DNA of 39,001 nt from Prevotellaceae bacterium UBA1787 (GTDB lineage: Bacteria > Bacteroidota > Bacteroidia > Bacteroidales > Bacteroidaceae): the NCBI GenBank assembly GCA_002315195.1, contig DCGD01000002.1, positions 11,564 through 50,564 of the forward strand, given 5' to 3'. Every line of letters starts with the position of its first letter. Position 1 is the first letter of the stretch. Shown in pieces: positions 9,341 through 19,902 of the stretch. The position numbers were made by a program, and so were the translations under genes. The notes below the pieces were generated by a model. The model made no database searches. It saw nothing but the letters and a program-made list of their open reading frames with translations, and was not told the origin of the DNA.

Positions 9341-12300
9341 TTACAAGTTAATAGTAACACCGAGGTTGAATGTGCGAGACTGTGGAAGAAGTCCGCTGTC
9401 AATACCCTGATAAAGCGTTGTGGTTCCACAAGAAACCTCAGGATCATTACCTCTGTACTTAGTGATGGTAAACAAGTTGTTAGCTTCGCCCCATACTGTG
9501 ATGCCTTGCAACCAAGAGAGAGACAATGGCAGGTTGTAAGTAAGACGAACCTTCTTCATCTTCAAGTATGAGCCGTCTTCAATCCAACGATCGGAGAAAC
9601 GTTCATTGTTTACATACTCAGAACTGGAAGTAAGAACAGCGCGTGGTATGTCGGTAACCTGACCGGAATATGTCCATCTGTTTACGACAGCGGTCGTCTT
9701 GTTCCACAAGTTGCTCGTCGACTCAAGCTGTGAAGCTTGATAGTTGAATACATCGTTTCCGAGTGAATACTTGAATATAATATCAACCGTGAAATTCTTC
9801 AAGAAATTGACACTGGTGAAGATGTTACCATACAAATCTGGATTAGGATCACCGATAACAACCTGGTCAGCCTCTGAAATCCAACCATCACCATTTTGGT
9901 CAATGAAATGAACGTCACCGGCTTTGAAATTGCGTGAAGGATCACCTGCATATCCTGTGGGATATTTCAAATAATCGGTTCCATTGTATGCCTTGGATGC
10001 TTCTGCTTCGGTTGCGAATACACCTGCCGTCTGGTATCCATAGAATACGCCTGCTGCGTTACCAATGCTGGTAAGAATATTGTTCTGACCATATATTGAT
10101 GAGGTATATCCATGAATGGTCTTATATACGGAACCCTTTGTTCCATCTGGATTGAGATTGTAATAAGTCAAAGTAGATGAAGGAAGTTCTGTAATCTCAT
10201 TCTTATAATGTCCGAGGCTGAAGCCCAACTGCCACTTGATGTTCTTTGCATTTACCAATACACCTGTAGCGTTGATGTCGAAACCGGTGTTTTTCAGCGC
10301 ACCATCATTGGACCACATGGTTGGGAGACCTGTGAGATAACTCAAACTCTGCTTGGTAAGCAAGTTGGAGGTCTTGCTGAAGAACACGTTTGCGCCAAGC
10401 GTCAAGCGATTGTCCAAAAGACTTGTTTCAAGACCTAAGTTGAAGCGGCGCGTTGTTTCCCACTGGATTGAAGAGTTGGCAATGTTCGCCAAGTTCAAAG
10501 AGGTAGCGCGGTTGATGAACTTATCGTTGGAGAAATATGTACGAGCTGCATAGTAGTCGATGTTGTCATTTCCTGACTCCTCATAACCTGCAGACAATTT
10601 CAGGAAATTGATGCCCTGAACATTGAACCAATCTTCATTGGAAGCCACCCAACCCAAACGTACTGCCGGGAAGAGACCCCACTTGACGCCAAAGAGTTTG
10701 ATACCTTCAGACGTGTTTTTTCCAAAACGTGAAGAAGACTCTGCACTCATGGTTACGTCAGCAAAGTAACGATTCATGTAGTTGTACTGTCCATCGATAT
10801 AGTATGCCAAGTTGAGCCACTTGTCGTTGTTACCTCCATAGGAAAGATACTGCAAAGAGTAGGACAAATTAGGCATCTTGTCATTGCTATTGTTATATCC
10901 ACTTGCAAAACTGTTTGAATAGTTGAAAGAATTCAAACGGAAGCCACCGGTCGCACTCAGATTGTGGGCGCCCATTGTCTTGTGGAAATTCAAATAGAAA
11001 TTGTTGGAGATGTTGCTTTCGTCAGCAAACTGAGACTTCACGGCACTGGTTACATAACCCAAACCTTCGGCGAACTTTCTGGGTGTACCATCACTTGGCA
11101 TGTAGTAAAGTTCAGATGTACGGTTCATAACATAACTGAAACGATCGCCAATGGTCAACCAAGGAGTAACATCGTATCTTGGATTGATGTTGAGCGTGAA
11201 CTGTGTCTGCTCGTGATAGTTTTTGTTATTACCTTGTCCATTAGACAATATCCAATATGGATTGGCGAGGGGGTCGGTTCCATAATTAATGGCATAAGAG
11301 AATGGATTGCTGGTATCATCATAATTTCTTCCTGCAAGCACCTTGTCGGAGCTAATAAGAACATTCTTTCTTAAGGTAGGATCCCAATTGATGAAGTAAG
11401 CGTACTTGCTCAACATTGGAGACTGTATCAATCCCAATACATTAGGTGAAGAAATGTTGGAGGAACTATAGTCCTGAGCCCAACCATTGTCACGCAAATT
11501 GTAAGCGCCACGGCTGTAGGAAATATCAAATCCGGTGGTGAAATTCTGGAACATTTCAATGTCGGTGTTGAAACGGATGTTCAAGCGATCGAAATCATTC
11601 TTTTCGGCTGTGGCCTTTGAACCGGTATATCCCAATGACAAAGCATACATTGCAACTTCATCACCACCCTGTACACCAATCTTGTAGTTCTGTGTGAAAG
11701 CGGTACGATACAAGTCACTTTGCCAATCCTGATTATTATGATAAACATCGTAGTAAGGATAATTGGGGTCTTCATTCATGAAAGGCTGAGAAGCTATGGA
11801 GCTTAATGCGCTCTTGCGCTGAGCAGGATTATCGGGAACGAACGTACCAAGCGCCTCGGACATATAGTTACGGTACTGTGAACCGTTCATCATGTCGATA
11901 GTAGATGGAGCTGACTCAAACCCGCCATAGATGCGAACATCAATCTTGGTTGCACGCGACTTGCCGCGTTTTGTCGTGATTTCAATGACACCATTTGCAC
12001 CTTTTGCACCGTAAAGTGCCGTACCGGTATTGAGTACGCGGATGTTTTCGATGTCATTGGGGTCAATCGTATTCATCACATTGTTGAAGAAACCTTGATG
12101 TATGGCTTGGCGGTCGTACTGCATGTCCCATATCACACCATCGACAACAACCAAGGGTTGTGTGGTGGTATTGAGAGATGTTATACCATTGATGAACATG
12201 GAAGCACCCTGTGCCGGCATACCACCATGCATGACCGTACGCGTAGTACTGTTCAATTCATTTTCAATATCAGACTCAGCGGATACGGCTGAAGTGTTCT

Positions 12301-12757
12301 TAAGTTCAGCAACCTTCTTGGTAAAGATGGCGTTGCTTGAACCATAGAAAGACTTGAAAACGGAACTGTAAAGATTGGTAGTCTGAGCTTCAGCACGGAC
12401 AGGTATCTGCACTGGATTGTAATCCGGTGTTGAAACATACAATGCCGTTACAAAAACAGGGACTTGCAACTTATAAGTACCATCTTCACCCGTCATGGCT
12501 GCATAACGGATATCATTGAGAGCCTGAATACGCACACCACTCAGTGGCTCGCGTGTTGCGGCATCGAATACGGTACCGCTTACTTCCTTCATCTCATAGG
12601 AGGGGCCGGCCTTGATGACACGTTTCTTCACAACCTCGATGGAATCGCTATCTACATCGTCTTGAGCCATAGAGGGAGTGAAACCTGCACTAAGGAATAA
12701 GCATAAACCTACGCCAAGGGCTCTTCTCATAAAATAATTTCTACTAATACTTTTCAT
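9341..12757 (-). CDS. SusC/RagA-family TonB-linked outer-membrane transporter (second module)
   Basis: This 1138-residue TonB-dependent barrel forms the import channel under its SusD partner. The signal peptide ends at about SMAQ; Met10 (MRRALG) is an alternative start. A regulatory-like domain follows (VSGTVFDAATREPLSGVRI), then a plug with VVVDGVIWD and GAKGANGVIEITTKRG, the SusC hallmark. The barrel ends in an alternating strand with terminal Leu (LGVTINL). Before the plug hallmark, the segment around FTKKVAELKNTSAVSAES and RTVMHGGMPAQGASMF is less typical than in the first-module SusC, so the two are not recent copies. It is 23 bases downstream of the fasciclin gene and 12 bases upstream of its SusD. 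The ligand is unknown. Confidence 0.94.
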   Translation of the reverse strand: MKSISRNYFMRRALGVGLCLFLSAGFTPSMAQDDVDSDSIEVVKKRVIKAGPSYEMKEVSGTVFDAATREPLSGVRIQALNDIRYAAMTGEDGTYKLQVPVFVTALYVSTPDYNPVQIPVRAEAQTTNLYSSVFKSFYGSSNAIFTKKVAELKNTSAVSAESDIENELNSTTRTVMHGGMPAQGASMFINGITSLNTTTQPLVVVDGVIWDMQYDRQAIHQGFFNNVMNTIDPNDIENIRVLNTGTALYGAKGANGVIEITTKRGKSRATKIDVRIYGGFESAPSTIDMMNGSQYRNYMSEALGTFVPDNPAQRKSALSSIASQPFMNEDPNYPYYDVYHNNQDWQSDLYRTAFTQNYKIGVQGGDEVAMYALSLGYTGSKATAEKNDFDRLNIRFNTDIEMFQNFTTGFDISYSRGAYNLRDNGWAQDYSSSNISSPNVLGLIQSPMLSKYAYFINWDPTLRKNVLISSDKVLAGRNYDDTSNPFSYAINYGTDPLANPYWILSNGQGNNKNYHEQTQFTLNINPRYDVTPWLTIGDRFSYVMNRTSELYYMPSDGTPRKFAEGLGYVTSAVKSQFADESNISNNFYLNFHKTMGAHNLSATGGFRLNSFNYSNSFASGYNNSNDKMPNLSYSLQYLSYGGNNDKWLNLAYYIDGQYNYMNRYFADVTMSAESSSRFGKNTSEGIKLFGVKWGLFPAVRLGWVASNEDWFNVQGINFLKLSAGYEESGNDNIDYYAARTYFSNDKFINRATSLNLANIANSSIQWETTRRFNLGLETSLLDNRLTLGANVFFSKTSNLLTKQSLSYLTGLPTMWSNDGALKNTGFDINATGVLVNAKNIKWQLGFSLGHYKNEITELPSSTLTYYNLNPDGTKGSVYKTIHGYTSSIYGQNNILTSIGNAAGVFYGYQTAGVFATEAEASKAYNGTDYLKYPTGYAGDPSRNFKAGDVHFIDQNGDGWISEADQVVIGDPNPDLYGNIFTSVNFLKNFTVDIIFKYSLGNDVFNYQASQLESTSNLWNKTTAVVNRWTYSGQVTDIPRAVLTSSSEYVNNERFSDRWIEDGSYLKMKKVRLTYNLPLSLSWLQGITVWGEANNLFTITKYRGNDPEVSCGTTTLYQGIDSGLLPQSRTFNLGVTINL

Positions 12758-12780
12758 TGTCTTCTTATTTTTACAGAGCC

Positions 12781-14556
12781 TTATTCGTCTTTGCCCTTAA
12801 GGATAAAACAGTCAATATTAAAGTTTGGAGTTGTTGTCTTTCTGTCGGTCAAGGACATAACAACAGAAAGGGAAACCATAGGATAACTCTTATTCAAGCC
12901 TTCATAACAGTATGGGAACTTGAAATCCTCAAAGAGAAGGATGGTGTCAACCTTCGTAGGATCAGAGATGAACGGTTCCTTATCGGTTCCAGACTTAACA
13001 GATTGGAAACTACCTTTCTCATCAAAGTCATACTTCAATTCAGCGACAAACTTGTTGTTTTTGGGTGCAACATTGGAACTGTCAGTCATGTTTTCAGGAA
13101 CGATGACTACATACAAATCGTATTTGCCGGAGAGTATGTGCGGCAGATTGAAAGATACAATCGGCTTGGAAGTCGGAGTAGCAGCCACAAATTCCTGATA
13201 CGTGTTTCCGGAAAGTTTACCAGAAACATACGGATTACGTGTTTCTTCAGTTACACTGCGACGCACACCTTGAGGATATGCACTACTCAATGCTTGTGAA
13301 GCTTTGTTCGCACTCGCAAAATAATAGGTATTCTCTGCTTCAACCGTGATAGGGAACTGCCAAGACTCATTAGCTCTGAAATTGAAATAATCCGTGATGA
13401 ATGCATAACCATTACTTGCCTCATAAGGTGTCTTATGTTCTGCCAATTCATTACAATGTGGCGCATGCTGGTGCTTGTAGTACTCGTCTCCATAGAAAAC
13501 AGTTGACACCAAGGAGTCAGCCGTATCGAAGAAATCCTTGACATATTCAGTGGATGCTTTCGTTACGTCAAAACCTAACTGCTCATACAAACTATAATAC
13601 ATATTGTTGAAAATAGCCTGCTTAGAATATAATTCACTCAATGAGTCACAATCAACGCTATCAACAACATACTTAGTCAATTCTTCATCATAATAAGAAT
13701 ATTTGTTGCTCTCATGATATACAAAGAACTGTGATACCTTTTCCATTGCCTGTCTCCAAGCATTGTTTGAAGGATAAATAGCGGCACAGAGCGAGTCCTC
13801 GTTGGTGGCATAGTTACTCAGCATCTTGTTGCTCTTGTAATAAACAGAGTCAATATACTGTACCTGTCCTTGAACGGTAGCACCGGGAGTACTTGCACCT
13901 TCTACAAAATACATGGTATCCTGTGTGAAAATATAATCATTCAATTCAGACAACTCAGGATATTCAGCCATCAATTCGCGAAGATTGGCAACATAAGGTA
14001 CTTTTGTTTGTACAATGTATAATGTACCATTTACAGAAGGAATGTTTCCTATGCCCTTGTCGATTTGAACACCATTGAGAGTCATGTTGGGGATGTCAAA
14101 AGTAGCATACTTGCTGTTGCGAAGCAGAAACTTTTCAACTTTGGCGTATGCACCGTTGTAATTGAAATCAGCGATGTGATTCTTGACGAACCTATCCTCT
14201 ACATATTGGATGCTATCCACGTTGTTGGGATTGTTAGCCAAAAGATCGAGCCAAAACTTAGCATTGTAGGAACCATCCACAGGCGCCCACACCGTAAACT
14301 GGCGATTGGACTGTAACAACTCCTTATAGGTAATAGTTGAAGGAGTGCCGTATGCTTTTTTGTTCACGAGAGTCTTCTCAAGAATCATTGCGAAGGAATC
14401 AGCCTTCCCGGTTGCCTGGATGTTTTCCCAAAGCGTACCTGAAGCATTTGAACCCGTATGAATATCGAAATGATCATCTGAACAAGAAGCCATACCGAAA
14501 ATGGCAAGCAGCGCAATAAAGCCTCCTTTGAACCATTTGCTATGTATCTTTTTCAT
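12781..14556 (-). CDS. Fasciclin (FAS1)-domain lipoprotein (second module)
   Basis: This 591-residue lipoprotein has a signal peptide and lipobox MASC at about residues 22-25, followed by SDDHFD, an acidic surface-export-like signal. A FAS1 domain is suggested by RQFTVWAPVDGSYNAKF near residue 85 (the H1 box, usually 'TvFAPtd.af') and by NGTLYIVQTKVPY near residue 190, which resembles the closing H2 strand. The C-terminal half is beta-rich, with a 'KPIVSFNLPHILSGKYDLYVVIVP' type strand pair, and may be a separate carbohydrate- or protein-binding sandwich. FAS1 domains usually mediate adhesion or ligand binding. Beside SusC/SusD it is probably an extra surface component of the uptake complex. 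A 115-base gap, the largest in the operon, precedes it and marks the module boundary. Confidence 0.85.
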   Translation of the reverse strand: MKKIHSKWFKGGFIALLAIFGMASCSDDHFDIHTGSNASGTLWENIQATGKADSFAMILEKTLVNKKAYGTPSTITYKELLQSNRQFTVWAPVDGSYNAKFWLDLLANNPNNVDSIQYVEDRFVKNHIADFNYNGAYAKVEKFLLRNSKYATFDIPNMTLNGVQIDKGIGNIPSVNGTLYIVQTKVPYVANLRELMAEYPELSELNDYIFTQDTMYFVEGASTPGATVQGQVQYIDSVYYKSNKMLSNYATNEDSLCAAIYPSNNAWRQAMEKVSQFFVYHESNKYSYYDEELTKYVVDSVDCDSLSELYSKQAIFNNMYYSLYEQLGFDVTKASTEYVKDFFDTADSLVSTVFYGDEYYKHQHAPHCNELAEHKTPYEASNGYAFITDYFNFRANESWQFPITVEAENTYYFASANKASQALSSAYPQGVRRSVTEETRNPYVSGKLSGNTYQEFVAATPTSKPIVSFNLPHILSGKYDLYVVIVPENMTDSSNVAPKNNKFVAELKYDFDEKGSFQSVKSGTDKEPFISDPTKVDTILLFEDFKFPYCYEGLNKSYPMVSLSVVMSLTDRKTTTPNFNIDCFILKGKDE

Positions 14557-14671
14557 AAATTTTCTATTTTAATTTTAAATGATAGTTGAATGTGAATGTC
14601 AGGCATTGCCACAAACATGTGTCTTTTGTACAACGCAGACGAAGCTTATGCCCTTCATTTCACCGACTCTT

Positions 14672-16453
14672 TTAATTTCTTACGATATCTTCATCTACAT
14701 CCCAAACAGGATTCTGAACCAAAGCCGTATTGATCTTCATTTCAGACTTGCTTACCGGATTGAACAAAGAATTAAGGGTACCAAGCTTGGCCTTTATGGA
14801 AGATGAATTGTTGGAATACTTTGAAACCAACTGTGCCAGCATATTCTCCGTGGAACCATCGCGCTGGGCCATGCGAACAAGGTCAAACCAACGCTTGCCT
14901 TCCGCATAGAACTCGCGATGACGCTCTCTCATTACCAAATCCTGCATGGCAAGAGCCGTCTTGTAACCTGCTTCAAGAAGCGCATTCTGAGTTTCAACTC
15001 CAGGGTTGGCACGATCATATAATGCCTTTACAATATTGAATGCGGTCGACAATTCCGAGGAACCATCAGCGGCCGTGAACGCCAATGCTTCAGCTTTCAT
15101 CAACATGACATCGGAAACACGATAAATTATCCAATTGGAGCCGATAGAAGACATGATATTGCTATAAGAAACATTTGCTTGATCACCACTCTGCTTGTGC
15201 ACATCCTTGGAATCAATGATGTCAAGTCCCTTTGCAACATATTTGATAATACCATAATTGTCGGTCTGGTCTGAACCCTTCAACTGCTTATAGTATATGT
15301 TTTCTACATAGCGAACATCTGTCTTTGGATAAAGAACATCCGCCGGATCACACTTGGAAGACAAGGACTGAACAATTGGAGATCCACCCAAAATGGTTGG
15401 TGTATACTTACCACTTAAAGAATATCCGTAGAAAGTAGATACGGCCGTGTTTGGATTGGTACTTTCATCATGCTGCAACTCGAAAATGCTTTCAGGTGAA
15501 TTTCCATCACCAAACAGTCTGCCATAAATCTCGTCTGTAAAACGACCTACGACCTTGTTTTCCATGATGGGGAAAGGAACCTTGCTTGCATCATTCTGAC
15601 CCCAGTATTTGGTGCCGCTCTTCTGGAAATCCTGCTTCTTGGTAGTCAAGACATAATCACAACACTCGATACATTTCTTATAGTCATTCTTAGACATTTC
15701 ACCATACTTGGCAACTGAATCGGGAGAGGCATTCTTTGCAGCGCGCCACAAGTACAAGTCAGCAAGGATGGTATAAATCGCATCGCGAGTGATACGACCG
15801 CGATTGTACATGTCACTGCCGTAATTTGTCATACCCATATCCTTGCAAGAATCCAAATCTGCAATCAAGAAATCAAGAATTTCCTGCTGTGAAGTCTGCG
15901 CAATTGGGTCGCGAGCGCCATCACTGGTATCATTGGCTTTGGTAACCAATGGTACGTCGCGGAAAGCACGAACGAGGTAGAAATAATACAATGCGCGAAG
16001 TGCCTTGCACTCAGCCTGTATGGGTTCCCAAGCACCTTGGTCAAAGCCAGGGTCTTTTGACATAACCTCGGTACCCTTTGAAAGGACGAGATTGCAATAG
16101 CCAATTCCTTTGTAGAAAGCATCCCATGTGAACCAACTGTTGGTTGGAAGCAAGTTGGCATTCATGATATCCATGATTTCTTCGGAACTTTCATCCAAAA
16201 GAAGAAAGTTGTCAGAACGAACTTCACCCCATACCATCATTCGATTGGCCACGTTACTGTTTATCATCTGCTTGTAGCACGAAGCCAAAACACTGGTCAA
16301 GTCCTTCTCAGTCTCCCAAAACTGTTCGCCGGTAATCTGGTTGGTAGGATAAACCGTCAGAAAATCGTCAAAGGCACTACAAGATGAAAACAATCCAGCA
16401 ACAGCCAAAACAGCAGGAAGAACATAATTTTTATATAATCCTATCTTTTTCAT
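14672..16453 (-). CDS. SusD/RagB-family nutrient-binding lipoprotein (first module)
   Basis: A 593-residue SusD homologue of ordinary length. The signal peptide ends at lipobox FSSC (about residues 22-25). The mature protein begins with SAFDDFLTVYPTNQITGEQFW, close to the standard SusD opening 'DflD..P...it...f'. The TPR core includes YKGIGYCNLVLSKG and AECKALRALYYFYLVRAFRDVPLV. The C-terminal RHREFYAEGKRWFDLVRM is the canonical 'ER..El..EG.RW.DL.R' helix. It lies 18 bases after the first-module SusC and is its evident partner. Confidence 0.95.
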   Translation of the reverse strand: MKKIGLYKNYVLPAVLAVAGLFSSCSAFDDFLTVYPTNQITGEQFWETEKDLTSVLASCYKQMINSNVANRMMVWGEVRSDNFLLLDESSEEIMDIMNANLLPTNSWFTWDAFYKGIGYCNLVLSKGTEVMSKDPGFDQGAWEPIQAECKALRALYYFYLVRAFRDVPLVTKANDTSDGARDPIAQTSQQEILDFLIADLDSCKDMGMTNYGSDMYNRGRITRDAIYTILADLYLWRAAKNASPDSVAKYGEMSKNDYKKCIECCDYVLTTKKQDFQKSGTKYWGQNDASKVPFPIMENKVVGRFTDEIYGRLFGDGNSPESIFELQHDESTNPNTAVSTFYGYSLSGKYTPTILGGSPIVQSLSSKCDPADVLYPKTDVRYVENIYYKQLKGSDQTDNYGIIKYVAKGLDIIDSKDVHKQSGDQANVSYSNIMSSIGSNWIIYRVSDVMLMKAEALAFTAADGSSELSTAFNIVKALYDRANPGVETQNALLEAGYKTALAMQDLVMRERHREFYAEGKRWFDLVRMAQRDGSTENMLAQLVSKYSNNSSSIKAKLGTLNSLFNPVSKSEMKINTALVQNPVWDVDEDIVRN

Positions 16454-16471
16454 AAATCTAATCTGTATTTA

Positions 16472-19400
16472 TTAGAACGAGAAGTTCAAACTAAACGTAA
16501 TTGAACGAGATCTCGGTGTCTGGGAATTATCGTATGCTGCGGAATAACCGGAAGCTGAGTGCTCTGGGTCAACACCTGAATACTTCGAGAAGAAGAAGAG
16601 GTTGTTGGCAGATGCGGAGAATGAAAGTGACTTCAGACCCATACCAAGACGCTTCAGCACCTTGTTGTCAAAACTATAAGAAAGTTGCATGTACTGGAGA
16701 CGCATGAAATCGCAATCCTCTACATAGCGGTCGCTTGCCAAAGAGTTGTAAGAAGGACCGGCATTAACGTTCATGGCACGAGGAATTTCGGTGATGTCAC
16801 CATTCTTGCGCCAACGCCAGGAAACGGCTGCGCTTTGATTCTTGTTTGAACGCATGTCTTCTGCCTTCATACGAGCCATATTGATAATCTTTGCACCGGC
16901 ACGGATGTTGAAACTTGTCTTCAATGTCCAACGACCATACATCAAGTCAAAACCGAAACCGCCATTGAACGTAGGATTGGAGTTACCTAAGTAAACAATA
17001 TCCAATTCATTGATCTGACCATCATGATTGATGTCTTCATAGATAGCGTCACCACCGGCGAACATGTAATTGGTACCGCCGTAGTTGTAGTACATACGCA
17101 ATGGATTACCCTTGGCGTCAAAGATGATGTTGCCGTTTGCATCGCGTGCAACAGGACATGTGGCATTTTCACCGCGAGCTGCTGCTGCCGCCGCCGTATT
17201 GGAACCATAAATGGTGTTCTTGGATTCATCAGCGAAATAACCGCTGTGGTCATAGTCATAACGATAGACTCCCTTGTAACGGAAACCGTAGATGGAGTAG
17301 AGTGCATTACCAATCTGAACACGGCTCAGATAAGTTTCATTCTTGTAGTTGAAATCGCCGTTAAGAGATGAGAGGACGCTGGCATCCATGCTCTTGACGA
17401 TATTCTGGTTCTGAGAAGCATTGAACTTCAGTTTCATCGAGAACTTGCCGACCTTGAAGATAGGTTTGGTCGTCAAATAAACTTCCCAACCTCTATTTCT
17501 CAAAGAACCTACATTTTCCCAATCCAAAGAACTGTAACCAGTGGATGAAGGTATCTGAACGCCAGACTGCAACAAATCGGTGGTATTCTTCTGATACCAG
17601 TTGAAGTTGAACTGCAAGAGATCCTCAAGGAAATTCAAGTTAACGCCGAGGTTGACAGAGCTTGTCTTTTCCCACTGTACCGTAGTCAGACGCAAGTTTG
17701 CCGGTGCAATTGCCTGCATGCCTGCATAACTACCATTGCTGCTGTATTTATTATAAATAGTAGAGTTGGTTGAAGGTGGGTTACCTGTGATACCCCAACC
17801 TGGAGCAAATGAGAACATGTTGATGACTTTCTTCAAAGGACGGAAGAAAATTTCATCGGAAATGTTCCAACGACCGGAGAAACTTGGGAAGTAGCCCCAA
17901 CGCTTGTCCTTACCGAATGAAGTACTACCATCAGCGCAAATAGCTGCATCCAATACATACTTGGACTTAAATGCATAGTGTGCTGTAGCGAAGAAACTCA
18001 TTGAGTGAGACTTTGAGGTAGTGGTGTACATATTTGTTGGATAGGCATTAACCGTAGGGTCTGTAATACCACCAACCAAACCATTGGCAGAAATATACTG
18101 GCTGTTACCTGTGTATGAAGTCAATTTACCACGACCGAGCATCGAGAAAGAGTGATTCTTCGGTAATTTGGGCTGGAAGATAAGGTCATGCTGCGTTGTG
18201 AATGACAAACCACGCGTATTGTTGTTGGCCGCAACATTGATACCATCGTTCCAAGAACCTGAGGAAAGTTCACCCGGGAAAAAAGCGTCAGAACCTTCGG
18301 AGGTTGCATTCATATAAACCTCACCCTTGTAGTCCAATCTCGTCTTGCTGTCATCCTTGCTCAACAGTTTGTATTCAATCTCGAACTGCGGAGATATGGT
18401 GTAGTTGCTGACCTTACTCCAAGAAAGATTTGCGATAGCGACAGGGTTACCATTGGAAATCAAAGTTGCACTATTATCCTCAGAAATTGAACGACCTAAA
18501 TAATAAGAGGTATAACCATTAGGAGTTTCACCTGAAGCAGAACTTGCAGACGGATACATCTTGAAATATTCACCGGTATCATAGTAAGAATCGGTCAAAG
18601 GATTGTATTCGTAACGCGTAATGGACATGTTAGGCATGGCGTTGTACGCACGCTCAAGAATACCGGTATAGTTACGGTTGTTCTTCGTATAGGTAAGAGA
18701 GAAATTGGAACTGAACTTGATACGGTCTGAAACCTGGTAGTCCAAAGTCATACGGGTGCTGAAACGGTCAAGACTCTGCTTGATAATGGTACCTGTTTCA
18801 TGGTCATAACCACCGGAAACACGGAATTGCGCCTGCTCACCACCACCGGTGATACTTACATAGTACTTGTGAGACTGACCGAACTGAGTAACAGCGTCAA
18901 CCCAATCCGTATTCTTGTTATAGTTGCCATAGTAAGCGGTACGGTCGCGTTTGTACATCAACTCAACCATGTTTGACGTCAAGTCACTCTGTCTTGGGTT
19001 GAAATAAGCTTCCTTCATCATCATGGTATAACCGTCACCATCCAACATGGTCATGCCTTTTGGCTGCCAGCTTCCGGTGAAATAGTAGTTACCCGAGATT
19101 TTGGTCTTACCGCGGGCACCACGACGTGTCGTAATTTCGATGACACCATTTGAACCTCTGGAACCCCAAACGGCGCAAGCGCTTGCGTCCTTCTTGACTT
19201 CAATGTTCTTGATGTCTTCCACGTTCACATTCAAGAGGTTTGCGAACTGTTCCGTGTTGTCCATATCCTGAAGGTCAATATCCGTGGATGAATAGTTTTC
19301 GAGAATGTGGTTATCAACAACAATCAAAGGTTCCTGATTACCGGTAATTGTAGTTACACCACGAAGACGCATGCTCATGCCGGCGCCAAGGTTACCAGAG

Positions 19401-19891
19401 TTGGCAACGATGTCAAGACCTGCAATCTGTCCCTGCAAAGCCTGGTCGGCGGACTCGAAGGAAAGACCCTTCATTTCATCCATGTCCAACTTTTGGGTCG
19501 CGGCGGAAACTTCTCTTTCCGGAATGGTCAAACCATTTGACTTGATTTGACGGCGGCCGGTTACCTGCGCTGATTTCAAGACACGGGCGTTGTCCTCAAG
19601 CTGAATCTTAAAAGTAGAGGCAGTACCAATCTTTCCCGTCCAAGGTTTGTAACCAACGAACACGACTTTCAGCGTATTGTTGGGGTTCTTTATGGTCATG
19701 GTGAAGTTACCGCTCATATCGGTAGTCGTTGAAGACTGTACACGATTATTAGCGTCAATTTCCAACACGTTGGCCATCATAATAGGACCATCTTTTGGAT
19801 TATAGACGTTTCCTGAAATTCTTTTCTGCGCATAGCTCAAAGAAATGAAGCAGCACAGTATCAGTGTCAAAAGAAACTTTATCTTATTCAT
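16472..19891 (-). CDS. SusC/RagA-family TonB-linked outer-membrane transporter (first module)
   Basis: A 1139-residue transporter. The signal peptide (MNKIKFLLTLILC... to SYAQ) is cleaved at about residue 21. A carboxypeptidase-regulatory-like domain follows at about residues 23-105 (ISGNVYNPKDG). The plug includes GAGMSMRLRGVTTITGNQEPLIVVD and the hallmark GSRGSNGVIEITTRRG. A large barrel ends in SITFSLNFSF with a terminal Phe. It belongs to the class that pairs with SusD to import oligosaccharides or peptides by TonB-driven transport. It starts 11 bases after the large fasciclin gene and is followed 18 bases later by its SusD, so translation is closely linked. Confidence 0.95.
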   Translation of the reverse strand: MNKIKFLLTLILCCFISLSYAQKRISGNVYNPKDGPIMMANVLEIDANNRVQSSTTTDMSGNFTMTIKNPNNTLKVVFVGYKPWTGKIGTASTFKIQLEDNARVLKSAQVTGRRQIKSNGLTIPEREVSAATQKLDMDEMKGLSFESADQALQGQIAGLDIVANSGNLGAGMSMRLRGVTTITGNQEPLIVVDNHILENYSSTDIDLQDMDNTEQFANLLNVNVEDIKNIEVKKDASACAVWGSRGSNGVIEITTRRGARGKTKISGNYYFTGSWQPKGMTMLDGDGYTMMMKEAYFNPRQSDLTSNMVELMYKRDRTAYYGNYNKNTDWVDAVTQFGQSHKYYVSITGGGEQAQFRVSGGYDHETGTIIKQSLDRFSTRMTLDYQVSDRIKFSSNFSLTYTKNNRNYTGILERAYNAMPNMSITRYEYNPLTDSYYDTGEYFKMYPSASSASGETPNGYTSYYLGRSISEDNSATLISNGNPVAIANLSWSKVSNYTISPQFEIEYKLLSKDDSKTRLDYKGEVYMNATSEGSDAFFPGELSSGSWNDGINVAANNNTRGLSFTTQHDLIFQPKLPKNHSFSMLGRGKLTSYTGNSQYISANGLVGGITDPTVNAYPTNMYTTTSKSHSMSFFATAHYAFKSKYVLDAAICADGSTSFGKDKRWGYFPSFSGRWNISDEIFFRPLKKVINMFSFAPGWGITGNPPSTNSTIYNKYSSNGSYAGMQAIAPANLRLTTVQWEKTSSVNLGVNLNFLEDLLQFNFNWYQKNTTDLLQSGVQIPSSTGYSSLDWENVGSLRNRGWEVYLTTKPIFKVGKFSMKLKFNASQNQNIVKSMDASVLSSLNGDFNYKNETYLSRVQIGNALYSIYGFRYKGVYRYDYDHSGYFADESKNTIYGSNTAAAAAARGENATCPVARDANGNIIFDAKGNPLRMYYNYGGTNYMFAGGDAIYEDINHDGQINELDIVYLGNSNPTFNGGFGFDLMYGRWTLKTSFNIRAGAKIINMARMKAEDMRSNKNQSAAVSWRWRKNGDITEIPRAMNVNAGPSYNSLASDRYVEDCDFMRLQYMQLSYSFDNKVLKRLGMGLKSLSFSASANNLFFFSKYSGVDPEHSASGYSAAYDNSQTPRSRSITFSLNFSF

Positions 19892-19902
19892 AATATACTA
19901 AT